Assembly: GCA_009917555.1 (NCBI GenBank)
Contig: QZDX01000009.1
Coordinates: 62,001-126,000 of the forward strand
Reading direction: 5' to 3'
Length of the DNA stretch: 64,000 nucleotides
Source: a bacterium 1XD21-13
GTDB lineage: Bacteria; Bacillota; Clostridia; Lachnospirales; Lachnospiraceae
The number at the start of each line of letters is the position of its first letter. Positions within the stretch are counted from its first letter, which is position 1. The notes beneath the pieces were generated by a model. That model ran no database searches. It saw nothing but the letters and a program-made list of their open reading frames with translations, and was not told where the DNA came from. Positions 43,626 through 53,303 of this stretch are shown piece after piece. The position numbers and the translations under genes were made by a program.

Positions 43626-43768
43626 TTTTGCTGTTAGAGGAACAACGCCAAACTTTTCCAGTAATTAAAAGACATTTATTCCTGTTTTTCGCAGTAACAT
43701 CCTTTATGGATGCATCGGTATATCCATTGTAGTTCTAGAAACATTCTGTAAAAAGGAGGTGACAGCCC

Positions 43769-44203
43769 ATGCAGAGAGAGCCTCATAACATCAATAAACA
43801 GCTCAAGATGCTCCAAAAAACCTTTGAAGCGAGAAGAAATAAACACCTGCTGAAATACAATCTCACCTCATCCCAGCAGGAGATTCTCTTTTACCTGGGC
43901 TTCCACGAGGGAAAACCTATCCATCAGCGGGAAATAGAAAAATGGTTTCACCTGAAGAATCCAACAGTCACAGGCATCTTAAACCGCCTGGAGGAAAAGG
44001 GATTCATTGTGCGAAAGACCGGGGAGGCCGACAAGCGCTTCCGCATGATAGAGCTGACGGAAAAAAGCCGCTGTCTGATGCAGGAAATGTGTGAGGAAAT
44101 GTGGCAGATGGATGACAAAATCTATAGCTGCATGACAGAGGAGGAGCGAATCCAATTCTCCGGCCTGCTGGAACGAATATTGAACACCCTGTCGGAAATA
44201 TAA
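43769..44203 (+). CDS. MarR family transcriptional regulator
   Basis: 144 residues, normal for the family. The winged helix is at about 50-90 (PIHQREIEKWFHLKNPTVTG, then ILNRLEEKGFIVRKTGEADK). SD AAAAAGGAGGTGACAGCCC is strong. It is the first gene of an operon with two ABC exporter genes (36 nt to the next) and probably represses it until a toxic compound binds. Confidence 0.9.
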   Translation: MQREPHNINKQLKMLQKTFEARRNKHLLKYNLTSSQQEILFYLGFHEGKPIHQREIEKWFHLKNPTVTGILNRLEEKGFIVRKTGEADKRFRMIELTEKSRCLMQEMCEEMWQMDDKIYSCMTEEERIQFSGLLERILNTLSEI

Positions 44204-44238
44204 CTGGGATATTACAAGACTATAATAAGGAGGATCAT

Positions 44239-45981
44239 ATGCTCAAGACACTAAAACAATACATCGGCGAATACAAAAAAATAGCAATATCAGCTCCTCT
44301 TTTCATCATTGCAGAGGTCATTCTGGAAATGTTTATTCCCCGCCTTATGGCAAATATCATTGACAATGGCCTGGGCACCGGAAATATGAGCTATGTGGTA
44401 AAGATCGGTCTCATCATGCTGGTGGTTTCCTTTGCCTCCCTGTTCTGCGGCGGCATGGCCGCCAAGCAGGCATCTATTGCCTCCACCGGCTTTGCCAAGA
44501 ACCTGCGGGAAGCCATGTACGGCCAAATCCAGGAGTTTTCCTTCTCCAACATTGACCGCTTCTCCACGGCCGGCCTGGTCACAAGGCTGACCACGGACGT
44601 AACCAACGTACAGAACGCATTTCAGATGATAATGCGTATGTTCACCCGGGCGCCCATCACACTAATCACGGCGATGACGATGGCATTTCTTATCAATGCT
44701 CGTCTGGCTCTGGTATTTTTGGGAGCCTTGGTTTTCTTGGGCTGTGTGATTTTCTTCCTTATGGGCAAGGTGGGCCCCTATTTTCGGGAAATGTTTGAGA
44801 AGTACGACGGGCTCAATGCCAGCGTGCAGGAAAATCTCACCAGCATCCGTGTGGTAAAGGCATATGTAAGGGAAGACCACGAGACGGAAAAATTCAAAAA
44901 AGCCTCCCGGGCACTGTATCTCTGCTCGGTGCGTGCGGAAAAGGTTATGGTCAGCATGATGCCCATTATGCAGTTTACGGTGTACACCTGCATCATCCTG
45001 CTTTCCTGGCTGGGGGCAAGGACTATTGTAGTAGGCGGCATGACCACTGGCGATCTGATGAGCATGTTTACCTACACTATGAACATTCTCATGAGCCTGA
45101 TGATGATCGCCATGGTCACGGTTATGATCTCCATGGCAAAATCCTCCGCTGAGCGTATCTGCGGCGTGCTGGACGAAAAGAGCGATCTGACCAGCAAGTC
45201 AGAGGGCGTAGCGGAAAAAGAAGTAAAGGACGGCTCTATTACCTTTGAGGACGTTTGCTTCAGCTACCACGGCGACAAAGAGAATCTCCACCTGTCCCAT
45301 GTGAATCTGGAAATCCGCTCCGGCGAAACCGTAGGAATCCTGGGTGGAACCGGAAGCGCCAAGTCTACCCTGGTGCAGCTCATTCCCAGGCTCTATGACG
45401 TCACAAGCGGAAGCGTCAAGGTAGGCGGTCTGGATGTTCGGGAGTACGATCTGGAGGCTCTGCGAAATGAGGTCTCCATGGTGCTCCAGAAAAATGTCCT
45501 GTTTTCCGGCACCATCAAGGAAAATCTTCGCTGGGGCGATAAGGAGGCTTCGGACGAGGAGCTGGTTCGGGTCTGTAAGCTGGCCTGCGCCGATGAATTT
45601 ATTGAGAAATTTCCCAAGCAGTACGACACCTACATTGAGCAGGGCGGAACCAATGTATCCGGCGGCCAGAAGCAGCGTCTCTGTATTGCCAGGGCGCTCT
45701 TAAAAAAACCAAAGGTTCTGATTCTGGACGATTCCACCAGTGCGGTGGACACCCACACGGACGCCATGATTCGCAAGGCATTTCGGGAGGAAATACCGGA
45801 CACCACCAAGCTTATCATTGCCCAGAGAGTATCCTCCGTACAGGATGCGGACAAAATTATTGTATTAAATGATGGGCAGATTGACGGAATTGGGACCCAT
45901 GAGGAGCTTCTGAAAAACAATGCCATTTATCGTGAGGTATACGAATCTCAGCAGAAAGGAGGAGACGCAGATGAGCAGTAA
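44239..45981 (+). CDS. ABC exporter half, permease-ATPase, degenerate site
   Basis: A 580-residue half transporter with six membrane helices (about 15-300) and an ATPase domain. Walker A is GGTGSAKST (about 374-382), the signature VSGGQKQRL and Walker B LILDDSTSAVD, where the usual catalytic Glu is Asp. That is the mark of the degenerate site in heterodimeric exporters. The second subunit follows with an 11-nt overlap. The pair probably pumps out drugs or lipid-like compounds. Confidence 0.9.
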   Translation: MLKTLKQYIGEYKKIAISAPLFIIAEVILEMFIPRLMANIIDNGLGTGNMSYVVKIGLIMLVVSFASLFCGGMAAKQASIASTGFAKNLREAMYGQIQEFSFSNIDRFSTAGLVTRLTTDVTNVQNAFQMIMRMFTRAPITLITAMTMAFLINARLALVFLGALVFLGCVIFFLMGKVGPYFREMFEKYDGLNASVQENLTSIRVVKAYVREDHETEKFKKASRALYLCSVRAEKVMVSMMPIMQFTVYTCIILLSWLGARTIVVGGMTTGDLMSMFTYTMNILMSLMMIAMVTVMISMAKSSAERICGVLDEKSDLTSKSEGVAEKEVKDGSITFEDVCFSYHGDKENLHLSHVNLEIRSGETVGILGGTGSAKSTLVQLIPRLYDVTSGSVKVGGLDVREYDLEALRNEVSMVLQKNVLFSGTIKENLRWGDKEASDEELVRVCKLACADEFIEKFPKQYDTYIEQGGTNVSGGQKQRLCIARALLKKPKVLILDDSTSAVDTHTDAMIRKAFREEIPDTTKLIIAQRVSSVQDADKIIVLNDGQIDGIGTHEELLKNNAIYREVYESQQKGGDADEQ

Positions 45982-47890
45982 TCATCCAAGAGGCCCAATG
46001 GGCAGAGGAAAGGGCATGAGAAAGGGCCCAAAGGCCAAGAATCCGGGACGTACCCTGAAGCGTCTCTTTGATCTGGTGGTAAAGGCTTACCCCATTCACT
46101 GTATCTTCGTAGTTATTGGAATTGTGGTGGGCGTGCTGGCCAATGTGCGGGGAAATCTGTTTTTGCAGACCTTGATTGACAGCTACATTACACCCATGAT
46201 TGGGGCAGATGCGCCGGATTTTACACCTCTTTTGAAAGCCCTGGCTATGATGGCCCTGATTTATCTGACGGGAGCGGCCTCCACCTATCTCTACAACCGC
46301 CTGATGATTACGGTGGCACAGGGAAGCCTTACAAGAATCCGGGATGAGCTCTTTGCCCATATGGAAACCCTGTCCATCCCTTATTTTGATACCCATTCTC
46401 ATGGGGATATTATGAGTATTTACACCAACGACACAGATACCCTGCGGCAGCTTATCAGCCAGAGTATTCCCCAGCTTTTATCCTCCAGCATCACCATTGT
46501 CAGCGTCTTTATTTCCATGGTGAGCTTGAGCCCTTATCTGACCCTGCTGGTGGTGGTGATGATTGTCATTATGACCCAGGTGATCAAGCGTATCGGAGGA
46601 AAATCGGGCACCTATTTTATGGCCCAGCAAAAGGATCTGGGCGCTCTGAATGGTTACATTGAGGAAATGATGGAGGGCCAGAAGGTGGTAAAGGTCTTCT
46701 GCCATGAGGAGGAGGCGCAAAGGAAATTCAAGGAGCTCAACGATCAGCTGTTTGACAGCGCCAGCAATGCCAATATCTATGCCAGCATTTTGATGCCTAT
46801 TATGGCCAATATCGGAAATATCAGCTATGTGCTGACTACCATGGTGGGGGCGCTTCTGGCAATTGGTGGTGTGGGCGGCCTGACCCTGGGCGGTCTGGCT
46901 TCATTTCTGCAGCTCAACCGGAGTTTTACCCAGCCTATTACTCAGGTGGCTCAGCAGTTTAACTCTATCATTATGGCACTGGCCGGAGCGGAGCGTATCT
47001 TTGAGCTGATGGATGAGCCCTCCGAGCAGGACAACGGCTATGTCACCCTGGTCAATGCCCGCTATGAAAATGGGGAGCTTGTGGAGGTTCCCGAGCGCAC
47101 CGGCGTGTGGGCCTGGAAGCATCCTCATCACGATGGAACCCTTACCTACACAGAGGTGAGAGGTGACGTGGTTATGGATGGAGTGGACTTTGGATATACG
47201 GAAGAGAAGATGGTTCTTCACGATATCAAGCTCTTTGCCAAGCCCGGCCAGAAGGTGGCGTTTGTGGGGGCAACAGGAGCGGGAAAAACCACTATTACCA
47301 ATCTGATCAATCGCTTTTACGATATCCAGGATGGAAAAATCCGCTATGATGGGATCAACATCAATAAGATCCGTAAGTCGGATCTGCGGCGCTCTCTTGG
47401 AATGGTGCTCCAGGACAGCCACCTGTTTACGGGCACTGTGGCCGATAATATCCGCTATGGAAAGCTGGAGGCCACGGACACGGAGGTTAAGGGTGCGGCC
47501 ATGCTTTCCGGTGCGGACACCTTTATCCGGCATTTGCCGGAAGGGTATGACACCATGCTTTCCGGTGACGGGGCCAATCTCTCCCAGGGCCAGCGGCAGC
47601 TTCTGACTATTGCAAGGGCGGCCATTGCCGATCCGCCGGTGCTGATTCTGGATGAGGCTACCTCCAGCATTGATACCCGGACCGAGGCCATTGTCCAGAG
47701 GGGCATGGACAGTCTGATGACGGGCAGGACCGTATTTGTCATTGCCCACAGGCTTTCTACGGTGCAGAATTCCGATGTGATCATGGTGCTGGAGCAGGGG
47801 CGGATCATTGAGCGAGGGAACCATGAGGATCTGATTGCGGAGAGAGGGAAGTATTATCAGCTTTATACGGGGGCGTTTGAGCTGTCCTAA
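45971..47890 (+). CDS. ABC exporter half, permease-ATPase, canonical site
   Basis: A 639-residue partner subunit. The start at 45971 (MSSNHPRGPMGRGKGMRKG) is set by AAAGGAGGAGACGCAG and overlaps the first subunit's end. A basic N-terminal tail precedes six helices (about 40-330). The ATPase part has Walker A GATGAGKTT, signature LSQGQRQLL and Walker B LILDEATSSID with the catalytic Glu. An insertion of ~50 residues before the ATPase domain (about 365-415) lengthens it over partner one. Together the two form a heterodimer with one active site. Confidence 0.9.
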   Translation: MSSNHPRGPMGRGKGMRKGPKAKNPGRTLKRLFDLVVKAYPIHCIFVVIGIVVGVLANVRGNLFLQTLIDSYITPMIGADAPDFTPLLKALAMMALIYLTGAASTYLYNRLMITVAQGSLTRIRDELFAHMETLSIPYFDTHSHGDIMSIYTNDTDTLRQLISQSIPQLLSSSITIVSVFISMVSLSPYLTLLVVVMIVIMTQVIKRIGGKSGTYFMAQQKDLGALNGYIEEMMEGQKVVKVFCHEEEAQRKFKELNDQLFDSASNANIYASILMPIMANIGNISYVLTTMVGALLAIGGVGGLTLGGLASFLQLNRSFTQPITQVAQQFNSIIMALAGAERIFELMDEPSEQDNGYVTLVNARYENGELVEVPERTGVWAWKHPHHDGTLTYTEVRGDVVMDGVDFGYTEEKMVLHDIKLFAKPGQKVAFVGATGAGKTTITNLINRFYDIQDGKIRYDGININKIRKSDLRRSLGMVLQDSHLFTGTVADNIRYGKLEATDTEVKGAAMLSGADTFIRHLPEGYDTMLSGDGANLSQGQRQLLTIARAAIADPPVLILDEATSSIDTRTEAIVQRGMDSLMTGRTVFVIAHRLSTVQNSDVIMVLEQGRIIERGNHEDLIAERGKYYQLYTGAFELS

Positions 47891-47991
47891 AATTTTAAAA
47901 AAATTACAGTAAAAAACATTTTTTGTTTCTGAATAAAAGTCACCTAAATGGCTCATAATGGTAGCAAAGAGCAAGAAAGGAGACTTTTATT

Positions 47992-48387
47992 ATGAAAATG
48001 TTCAGAAAGTACACAGCCGGAGCGCTGCTTTTGGTGATGATTCTGGTAGTGGCGGCTTGTGGAAATTCCGACAACAACGCTACGGATACGCCGGGCAGCA
48101 ATACTACAAACGAAGGGACTACCAATGGAACAAATGGAAGCACAACCAATGGCGGTACAACTAACGGCACTACCAATGGGACCACAAACGGTACAACCAA
48201 TGGCACTACAAATGGCGGAAGCACCAATGGTACGGATGGCGGTGGAGCTGTTGAAAATCTTGGCGATGATATTGTAGATGGCGTGGATGATGTTGTGGAC
48301 GGCGCTGAGGATGTGGTGGATGATGTGACCGGGAATGGGAATACGAACACCAATGGCGGTGCCAATGGGACTACGGCAAATCCGTAA
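47992..48387 (+). CDS. Small lipoprotein with Thr-Asn-Gly repeats
   Basis: 131 residues. Signal peptide and lipobox (LLLVMILVVAAC, Cys ~23) anchor it outside. Residues ~38-82 are almost only Thr, Asn and Gly with TTNG units, encoded by repeated 12-nt blocks. The tail is acidic (VDGVDDVVDGAEDVVDDV). SD AAGAAAGGAGACTTTTATT. Likely a flexible surface or spacer protein; the DNA repeats may change copy number. It lies after the ABC operon. No family recognised. Confidence 0.75.
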   Translation: MKMFRKYTAGALLLVMILVVAACGNSDNNATDTPGSNTTNEGTTNGTNGSTTNGGTTNGTTNGTTNGTTNGTTNGGSTNGTDGGGAVENLGDDIVDGVDDVVDGAEDVVDDVTGNGNTNTNGGANGTTANP

Positions 48388-48795
48388 TTATTATTGAAAT
48401 CGTTTTGGATTCTGGCGGGAGGCTTTTGGGCTTTCCGCTGGATTTGTTTAAGGTGGACGGGGCTGCCGCAAAATCAGCCGTCAGACATTTCCATATCAGT
48501 GTTCGGACGGTTCACGTACACTCCGTCTGCTCTAAACGTACATTGTCCGGGTAAAGATGTTTATTGCGATGGTTTTTGGGGACAATGTCCGTTCATATCA
48601 GACGGAGCGTTCGTGAACAGCCGGACACTTTGATATTGGAAATGTTTGACGGCTGATTTTGCGGCAGCCCCTGGTAGTCTTAAAAAATACAGTCTTAAAA
48701 AATACATAAATGCCAGGTTGCAGGTGATAGAAAAATGAGTTATACTATCGTAAATGGAAAAAAGTGATAAAAAATTATACAGAGGGGATAGAGAT
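48388..48795. other. Intergenic region, mostly a long palindrome
   Basis: The 213-nt palindrome at 48459-48671 fills most of it. The rest (48672-48795) contains a direct repeat, AGTCTTAAAAAATAC twice in a row (about 48677-48706), and the leader of asnS. Confidence 0.55.
48459..48671. repeat. ~210-nt palindromic element, copy 2
   Basis: Outer arms GGGGCTGCCGCAAAATCAGC and GCTGATTTTGCGGCAGCCCC are perfect complements. The core includes CATTTCCATATCAGTGTTCG, ACTCCGTCTGCTC and, on the other side, CAGACGGAGCGTTCGTGAAC and GATATTGGAAATG. It is in reverse orientation to copy 1 at 36388-36597 and shares its core but not its outer arms. Confidence 0.8.
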
Positions 48796-50187
48796 ATGAA
48801 CTTTATTACAGTGAAAGAGTTGTATAAGAACAGCGAGGCCTATTTGGACAAGACGATTGAGGCTGTAGGCTGGGTGAGGAGTAACCGGGGGTCTAAGGCG
48901 TTCGGCTTTCTGGTGATTAATGATGGGACTTACTTTAATACACTGCAGGTGGTTTACCATGATACGATGGAGAATTTTGCGGAGATCTCCAAGCTGAATG
49001 TGGGAGCGGCTGTGATTGTTAAGGGTAAGCTGGTGGCTACGCCGGAGGCGAAGCAGCCTTTTGAGATCCAGGCGGATACGGTGGTTGTGGAGGGAGACTC
49101 TGCGCCGGATTATCCTTTGCAGAAGAAGAGACATTCGTTTGAGTTCCTGCGTACGATTACGCATCTGCGGCCGAGGACGAATACGTTTCAGGCTGTATTT
49201 CGGGTACGGTCTCTGGTTGCCTATGCCATCCATCGGTTTTTCCAGGAGCAGGGCTTTGTGTATGTGCATACGCCGCTGATTACGGGGAGTGACTGTGAGG
49301 GCGCCGGGGAGATGTTCCGGGTGACTACCCTTGATCCGAAGAATCCGCCTTTGACGGAGGAGGGGGCTGTGGATTACAGCCAGGATTTCTTTGGGAAGGA
49401 GACGAATTTGACGGTGAGCGGGCAGCTCAATGGGGAGACCTATGCCTGCGCTTTCCGGAATATTTATACCTTTGGACCTACTTTCCGGGCGGAGAATTCC
49501 AATACCACACGTCATGCGGCGGAGTTCTGGATGATTGAGCCGGAGATGGCTTTTGCGGATCTTGCCGACAATATGGAGATTGCGGAGGCTATGCTCAAGT
49601 ATGTGATTCAGTATGTGCTTGACGAGGCTCCGGAGGAGATGAATTTCTTTAACCAGTTTGTGGATAAGGGGCTTCTGGACCGGCTGAATGGCGTTCTGAA
49701 TTCGGAGTTTGGCCATGTGACTTATACGGAAGCTATTGAGATTCTGGAGAAGAATAATGATAAGTTTGATTATAAGGTGAGCTGGGGCTGTGATCTGCAG
49801 ACGGAGCATGAGCGTTATCTGACAGAGGAGGTCTTCAAGCGTCCCCTCTTTGTGACGGATTATCCCAAGGAGATTAAGGCTTTCTATATGAAACAGAATG
49901 AGGATGGCAAGACGGTGGCAGCTATGGACTGCCTGGTTCCGGGGATTGGCGAGATTATTGGAGGAAGCCAGAGAGAGGACGATTATGAGAAGCTGGTGAC
50001 CAGAATGCGGGAGCTGGGACTTAAGGAGGAGGATTACGGATTCTATCTGGATCTGCGGAAATACGGTTCTGTGCGTCACTCCGGCTTTGGCCTTGGGTTT
50101 GAGCGGTGCGTGATGTACCTGACTGGTATGGCAAATATCCGGGATGTGCTTCCGTTCCCACGGACGGTGAATAATTGCGAATTGTAA
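48796..50187 (+). CDS. asnS: Asparaginyl-tRNA synthetase
   Basis: A 463-residue class IIb synthetase. The OB-fold anticodon domain (about 1-110) starts [20 protein letters not shown]. Motif 2 is [20 protein letters not shown] (about 231-250) and motif 3 [20 protein letters not shown] (about 431-450). It charges tRNA-Asn. ATG 48796 was chosen for AGAGGGGATAGAGAT; an in-frame ATG at 48754 has no ribosome site. Confidence 0.95.
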   Translation: MNFITVKELYKNSEAYLDKTIEAVGWVRSNRGSKAFGFLVINDGTYFNTLQVVYHDTMENFAEISKLNVGAAVIVKGKLVATPEAKQPFEIQADTVVVEGDSAPDYPLQKKRHSFEFLRTITHLRPRTNTFQAVFRVRSLVAYAIHRFFQEQGFVYVHTPLITGSDCEGAGEMFRVTTLDPKNPPLTEEGAVDYSQDFFGKETNLTVSGQLNGETYACAFRNIYTFGPTFRAENSNTTRHAAEFWMIEPEMAFADLADNMEIAEAMLKYVIQYVLDEAPEEMNFFNQFVDKGLLDRLNGVLNSEFGHVTYTEAIEILEKNNDKFDYKVSWGCDLQTEHERYLTEEVFKRPLFVTDYPKEIKAFYMKQNEDGKTVAAMDCLVPGIGEIIGGSQREDDYEKLVTRMRELGLKEEDYGFYLDLRKYGSVRHSGFGLGFERCVMYLTGMANIRDVLPFPRTVNNCEL

Positions 50188-50465
50188 GAGGGAAATGTGG
50201 GTGGTTAGGAATCGAATAGGTATGGTATTATAAGCTTGTTTGGAATTTCCCGATATCAGACTTGAATGTCCTGGTATAAAGGTGGAGCGTTGAATACCCG
50301 GTAGATTTTATTGAAAGCATGAATGGATTGAGATATGATGCTCTCTTTTCGAAATTGTGTACCCATTAAGAAATAACTTATAAATATACATTGTAAATGG
50401 CAGATAAAGATTTTATAATCAAATATATAAATTGGAATTGTTCAATTCCAGCTTACCGGAGAGTA
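50188..50465. other. AT-rich spacer after asnS
   Basis: No gene, clear promoter or terminator. Some weak dyads occur around 50255-50315. An open frame from 50397 runs into the lipoprotein below but has no ribosome site. Confidence 0.3.
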
Positions 50466-51803
50466 ATGCTACTGAAAATTAGGAGCATCTATTATGAAGA
50501 AAAATTTGTTTTATTATTGATAGGATTCATTCTGGCATCAGTTTGCACATGTTCCAAAGACCGCAAAGCAACAATAGTATCCGAATCCACTACCTTAATA
50601 GAACCAACTGCACCAGGACAAGCCGAAAAAGGAACGGATAATAATGCAGACCTTACTCTTGCTCCGGATTTGAACCATAACGGTATCATAGAAGAAGTAC
50701 GCCTCACAAATCTCGACGATGGACAAGGCCGGCAATTAGAGATCTGGGAAAACAACCAGCGGCTCAATGTCGAAACTGCCTATTTCTCACATCCGGGATG
50801 GGCCAACATATTCTTATGCACCCTGGACGGAAAGGACTACCTTCTGCGTTACCATCCAACCATGTATCAGGGCGTTTGTTCCTATGATTATGCGCTGTCA
50901 ACTCTGGCAGACGGCAACGAGACGGTCATACAAAGCAATCGCATTGACTTTGATATAAATTTTGGCTCTCCCATCCACGATAGCTTTGATCCGGAAGCAA
51001 TCGCTGCTTTCATGGATGAAATCAATGATTTATTTTCCCATAGCGTTCCGATGCTTTGTACGGACACCAGCTTGTTGGATACCTTCGAGAAAGAAGGAAA
51101 ACTTTATGACAGACTATGGTGGCTGGACGACCGGGAGCCGGAATTTATCAGAGATGATGGCAAGTCTTTGCTGGAGAATTTAAGGGACTTCCAAATTGCC
51201 ATGACAGCGTTTCAAGAGCTAATCGTTCCCCAAGAAACAGACGGACTGCCAATCACACAAACCCTGGGAATGTCTTTCTACAGCGGTGCAGGGGCATGGC
51301 AGACATTCCTTGGCTTGAATCCGGATGGCAGCTTTTCAGGAGAATATTCCGATGCTGACGCGGACGAGGTGTACCTCTGTCACTTTCATGGAAAGTTTGG
51401 CAAGGTTGAAAAGCTCACGGATGCCTCCTGGCTGCTGATGCTCGAAGAACTGGTGCTTGATACCGGCCGCAGCGTGGGGGAGGAATGGGAAGAAACGGAC
51501 GGCGATTATGCCTTTCATTTTATTTCCAGTGATCCCTATGGGCTTAATGGCCTGGACGGCGCTACCCTCAAACCAGGCGCACAGTTCATTCTCTATAGCC
51601 CGGATGCCATCGGCCATGAACCGGGCACAGAACTGTACGGTGCGACGGAGTTCCAGTCCTGGATGCACAATCACAGGGAATTTAACAGCGCCGACGATAC
51701 CCTGGGATGCTGGGGACTGCAAAATCTGGAAACAGGGCAAGGTTTTTTTGAAGATTCCAGATATAACGAATTAGACGGGGGACGGATTTATGGAAATAAA
51801 TAA
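50466..51803 (+). CDS. Lipoprotein of unknown function with a disrupted or unusual start
   Basis: From ATG 50466 the product has 445 residues: a signal with FVLLLIGFILASVC and lipobox Cys, then an Asn/Asp loop (DLNHNGIIEEVRLTNLDDG, VCBS-like) and a mixed domain with an Asp/Gly-rich C-terminus, reminiscent of the outer domain of the BlaR1-like protein at 6982. The strongest ribosome site (TTAGGAGCATCTATT) points to a different ATG at 50494, whose frame (MKKNLFYY) stops after 8 codons. One extra A in the A5 run at 50500-50504 would restore MKKKFVLLLIGFILA, a normal lipoprotein signal. Confidence 0.65.
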   Translation: MLLKIRSIYYEEKFVLLLIGFILASVCTCSKDRKATIVSESTTLIEPTAPGQAEKGTDNNADLTLAPDLNHNGIIEEVRLTNLDDGQGRQLEIWENNQRLNVETAYFSHPGWANIFLCTLDGKDYLLRYHPTMYQGVCSYDYALSTLADGNETVIQSNRIDFDINFGSPIHDSFDPEAIAAFMDEINDLFSHSVPMLCTDTSLLDTFEKEGKLYDRLWWLDDREPEFIRDDGKSLLENLRDFQIAMTAFQELIVPQETDGLPITQTLGMSFYSGAGAWQTFLGLNPDGSFSGEYSDADADEVYLCHFHGKFGKVEKLTDASWLLMLEELVLDTGRSVGEEWEETDGDYAFHFISSDPYGLNGLDGATLKPGAQFILYSPDAIGHEPGTELYGATEFQSWMHNHREFNSADDTLGCWGLQNLETGQGFFEDSRYNELDGGRIYGNK

Positions 51804-51972
51804 ACATGCTCTTTTCAATAAGCGTATCATATTCCGGAAAACTGCACAGATCTAAAATACAAGCTAATTTAATATCCGTATTCAGAAGCCTTGATTTTCC
51901 AAATTGCATGGCTGCCCTTATGTTTCCCCATGTGCCGGGGCTCTTCCCGGTACAGAGAGGGAAAAGTTCCTT

Positions 51973-52848
51973 TTATTCCGTTTTATCTTTCTGAAGCTTT
52001 TCCGTATCCGTTGCGCCTTCGATCAGTTCCGTCACGACCTGATTGAGCTGGACAGCATTTTGAGAAGTAATGACCGGCTCCCTGGTCTCTGCTTCCAACG
52101 CCTGCCGTGCGATACTGGCGACATTGCCGCCTCTGCGGGCGACCTTTATGTTTGCTCCAAAGCCTTCCGGCTTCTCCTTCTTGGAGATATCCTTCGTGGA
52201 CGTTTCTGCCAGCATATTCAGGATGATTTCTGTGGTGCTCATGTTATCCCGAAGATTTTCTTTTTTCAAGCCTTTCAGCTTTTTATATTGTTTTGTAGTC
52301 ATCCCCGACCATGCGTGGGTCAGTTCATCCGTGAGGATCGCATATTCTGCGCCTTGCTTAACGCCTCGATCCTGCCATTCGTCCGTAAGCTCTTTTCGAA
52401 CCTGAATTGCTTGGAGATGCTGGTTGATCCATTCGCGGGAATAGCCTTTACGAAGATAGGTTTCAAGAGCCCGGTCGATAGTCAGTTCCGGGTCGATGGT
52501 CTCTTCGATCCGTTCACGGCCTACCTGAGCCATCCAGAGTTTGAACGGTTCTGCTTTGGGAGAAGGGATCGACTGGATGATCCGCAAAATACCTTCCACA
52601 TTGGCTGCTTGGATTTTTCTCTGTTTCCCATCTGCTGCGGTCATTACAACCGGGGTACAAATTGTACCCCAGTTCGCAGACAGCTCAGGGTCACGGGTAC
52701 GCATCTTTTTTATGTATTGTTTGGGGTCCGCACTGTCTGTCAAAACAGCGATAACATCCTGAACAGAAAAATACCATTCTTCCTGATCTTCATTCCAGGC
52801 AGTACGGATTTTCTGATTTTCAAAAATCTGTATCTTGTGGTTTTCCAT
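51973..52848 (-). CDS. dinD: DinD-like protein with BRO N-terminal domain
   Basis: A 291-residue protein. IRTAWNEDQEEWYFSVQDVI and ALTDSADPKQYIKKMRTRDP-type sequence near the start form a BRO (Bro-N) domain, found in phage and SOS genes. The rest (GYSREWINQHLQAIQVRKEL, YAILTDELTHAWSGMTTKQY, NMLAETSTKDISKKEKP) is characteristic of DNA-damage-inducible protein D. DinD affects RecA activity in E. coli. It lies in a stretch of element fragments. A triple ATGATA/TATCAT operator lies upstream; no LexA box was seen. Confidence 0.85.
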   Translation of the reverse strand: MENHKIQIFENQKIRTAWNEDQEEWYFSVQDVIAVLTDSADPKQYIKKMRTRDPELSANWGTICTPVVMTAADGKQRKIQAANVEGILRIIQSIPSPKAEPFKLWMAQVGRERIEETIDPELTIDRALETYLRKGYSREWINQHLQAIQVRKELTDEWQDRGVKQGAEYAILTDELTHAWSGMTTKQYKKLKGLKKENLRDNMSTTEIILNMLAETSTKDISKKEKPEGFGANIKVARRGGNVASIARQALEAETREPVITSQNAVQLNQVVTELIEGATDTEKLQKDKTE

Positions 52849-52885
52849 TCTACTATGTCCCTCTTTCGACTGGATATTCTTATTG

Positions 52886-52914
52886 TATCATTTCCATGAT
52901 ATAATTTTTATCAT
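52886..52914 (-). promoter_or_regulatory. Triple inverted-repeat operator before dinD
   Basis: TATCAT (52886-52891), ATGATA (52896-52901) and TATCAT (52909-52914) form two overlapping palindromes about 40-65 nt upstream of the dinD start. It resembles an operator, but its binder is unknown. Confidence 0.45.
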
Positions 52915-52916
52915 AA

Positions 52917-53270
52917 ACAAATTATGAATTTGAAAAGAAAGTTCGTGATAAACAAGGCTATATTCTTTTGGAAGATAATAAGCCGATAGAATTACTGAGA
53001 TTTAATCTTTTCTGGGATAATATTCCATCTTGCACTATGTTATTCATTGATTGGGATTATCATAGAAAATCTTTTGGAAAAAAGCTCATGGAATATTGGA
53101 AAGCCAACATGAAATCACAAGGATATAATATGTTGTTGACTTCGACACAAACTGATGAAGAAGCGCAGCACTTTTATAGAAAATTGGGCTTTAAAGAATG
53201 TGGTTGTCTGATTATAGATAACCCTGAATACGAGCAACCAATGGAAATGTTTTTCGCCAAAGCAATTTGA
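52917..53270 (+). pseudogene. GNAT acetyltransferase, N-terminally truncated
   Basis: The reading frame is open from 52917 without an ATG and contains KVRDKQGYILLEDN, then MLFIDWDYHRKSFGKKLMEY and FYRKLGFKECG. These are the C-terminal two thirds of a GNAT domain (acetyl-CoA loop at HRKSFGKKL). The usual first ~50 residues with a start codon are missing; the break coincides with the operator region before dinD. A TTG at 52968 gives a 100-residue product, too short for activity. Confidence 0.65.
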
Positions 53271-53303
53271 TAAATTCCCATTTCTGAGCTGAAAGGAGAA
53301 CTT

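Noticed and set aside
48775-50079. 434-codon minus-strand frame inside asnS
   Set aside because: It is the antisense of asparaginyl-tRNA synthetase, which has all class II motifs.
20000-50290. Shared 14-mer TATAAAGGTGGAGC at about 20000 and 50276
   Set aside because: A match of this length between two places in 64 kb is expected by chance, and the flanks do not align.
51904-52899. 331-codon plus-strand frame over dinD
   Set aside because: The minus-strand frame has clear BRO/DinD sequence; the plus-strand frame is Phe/Cys-rich with no motif or ribosome site.
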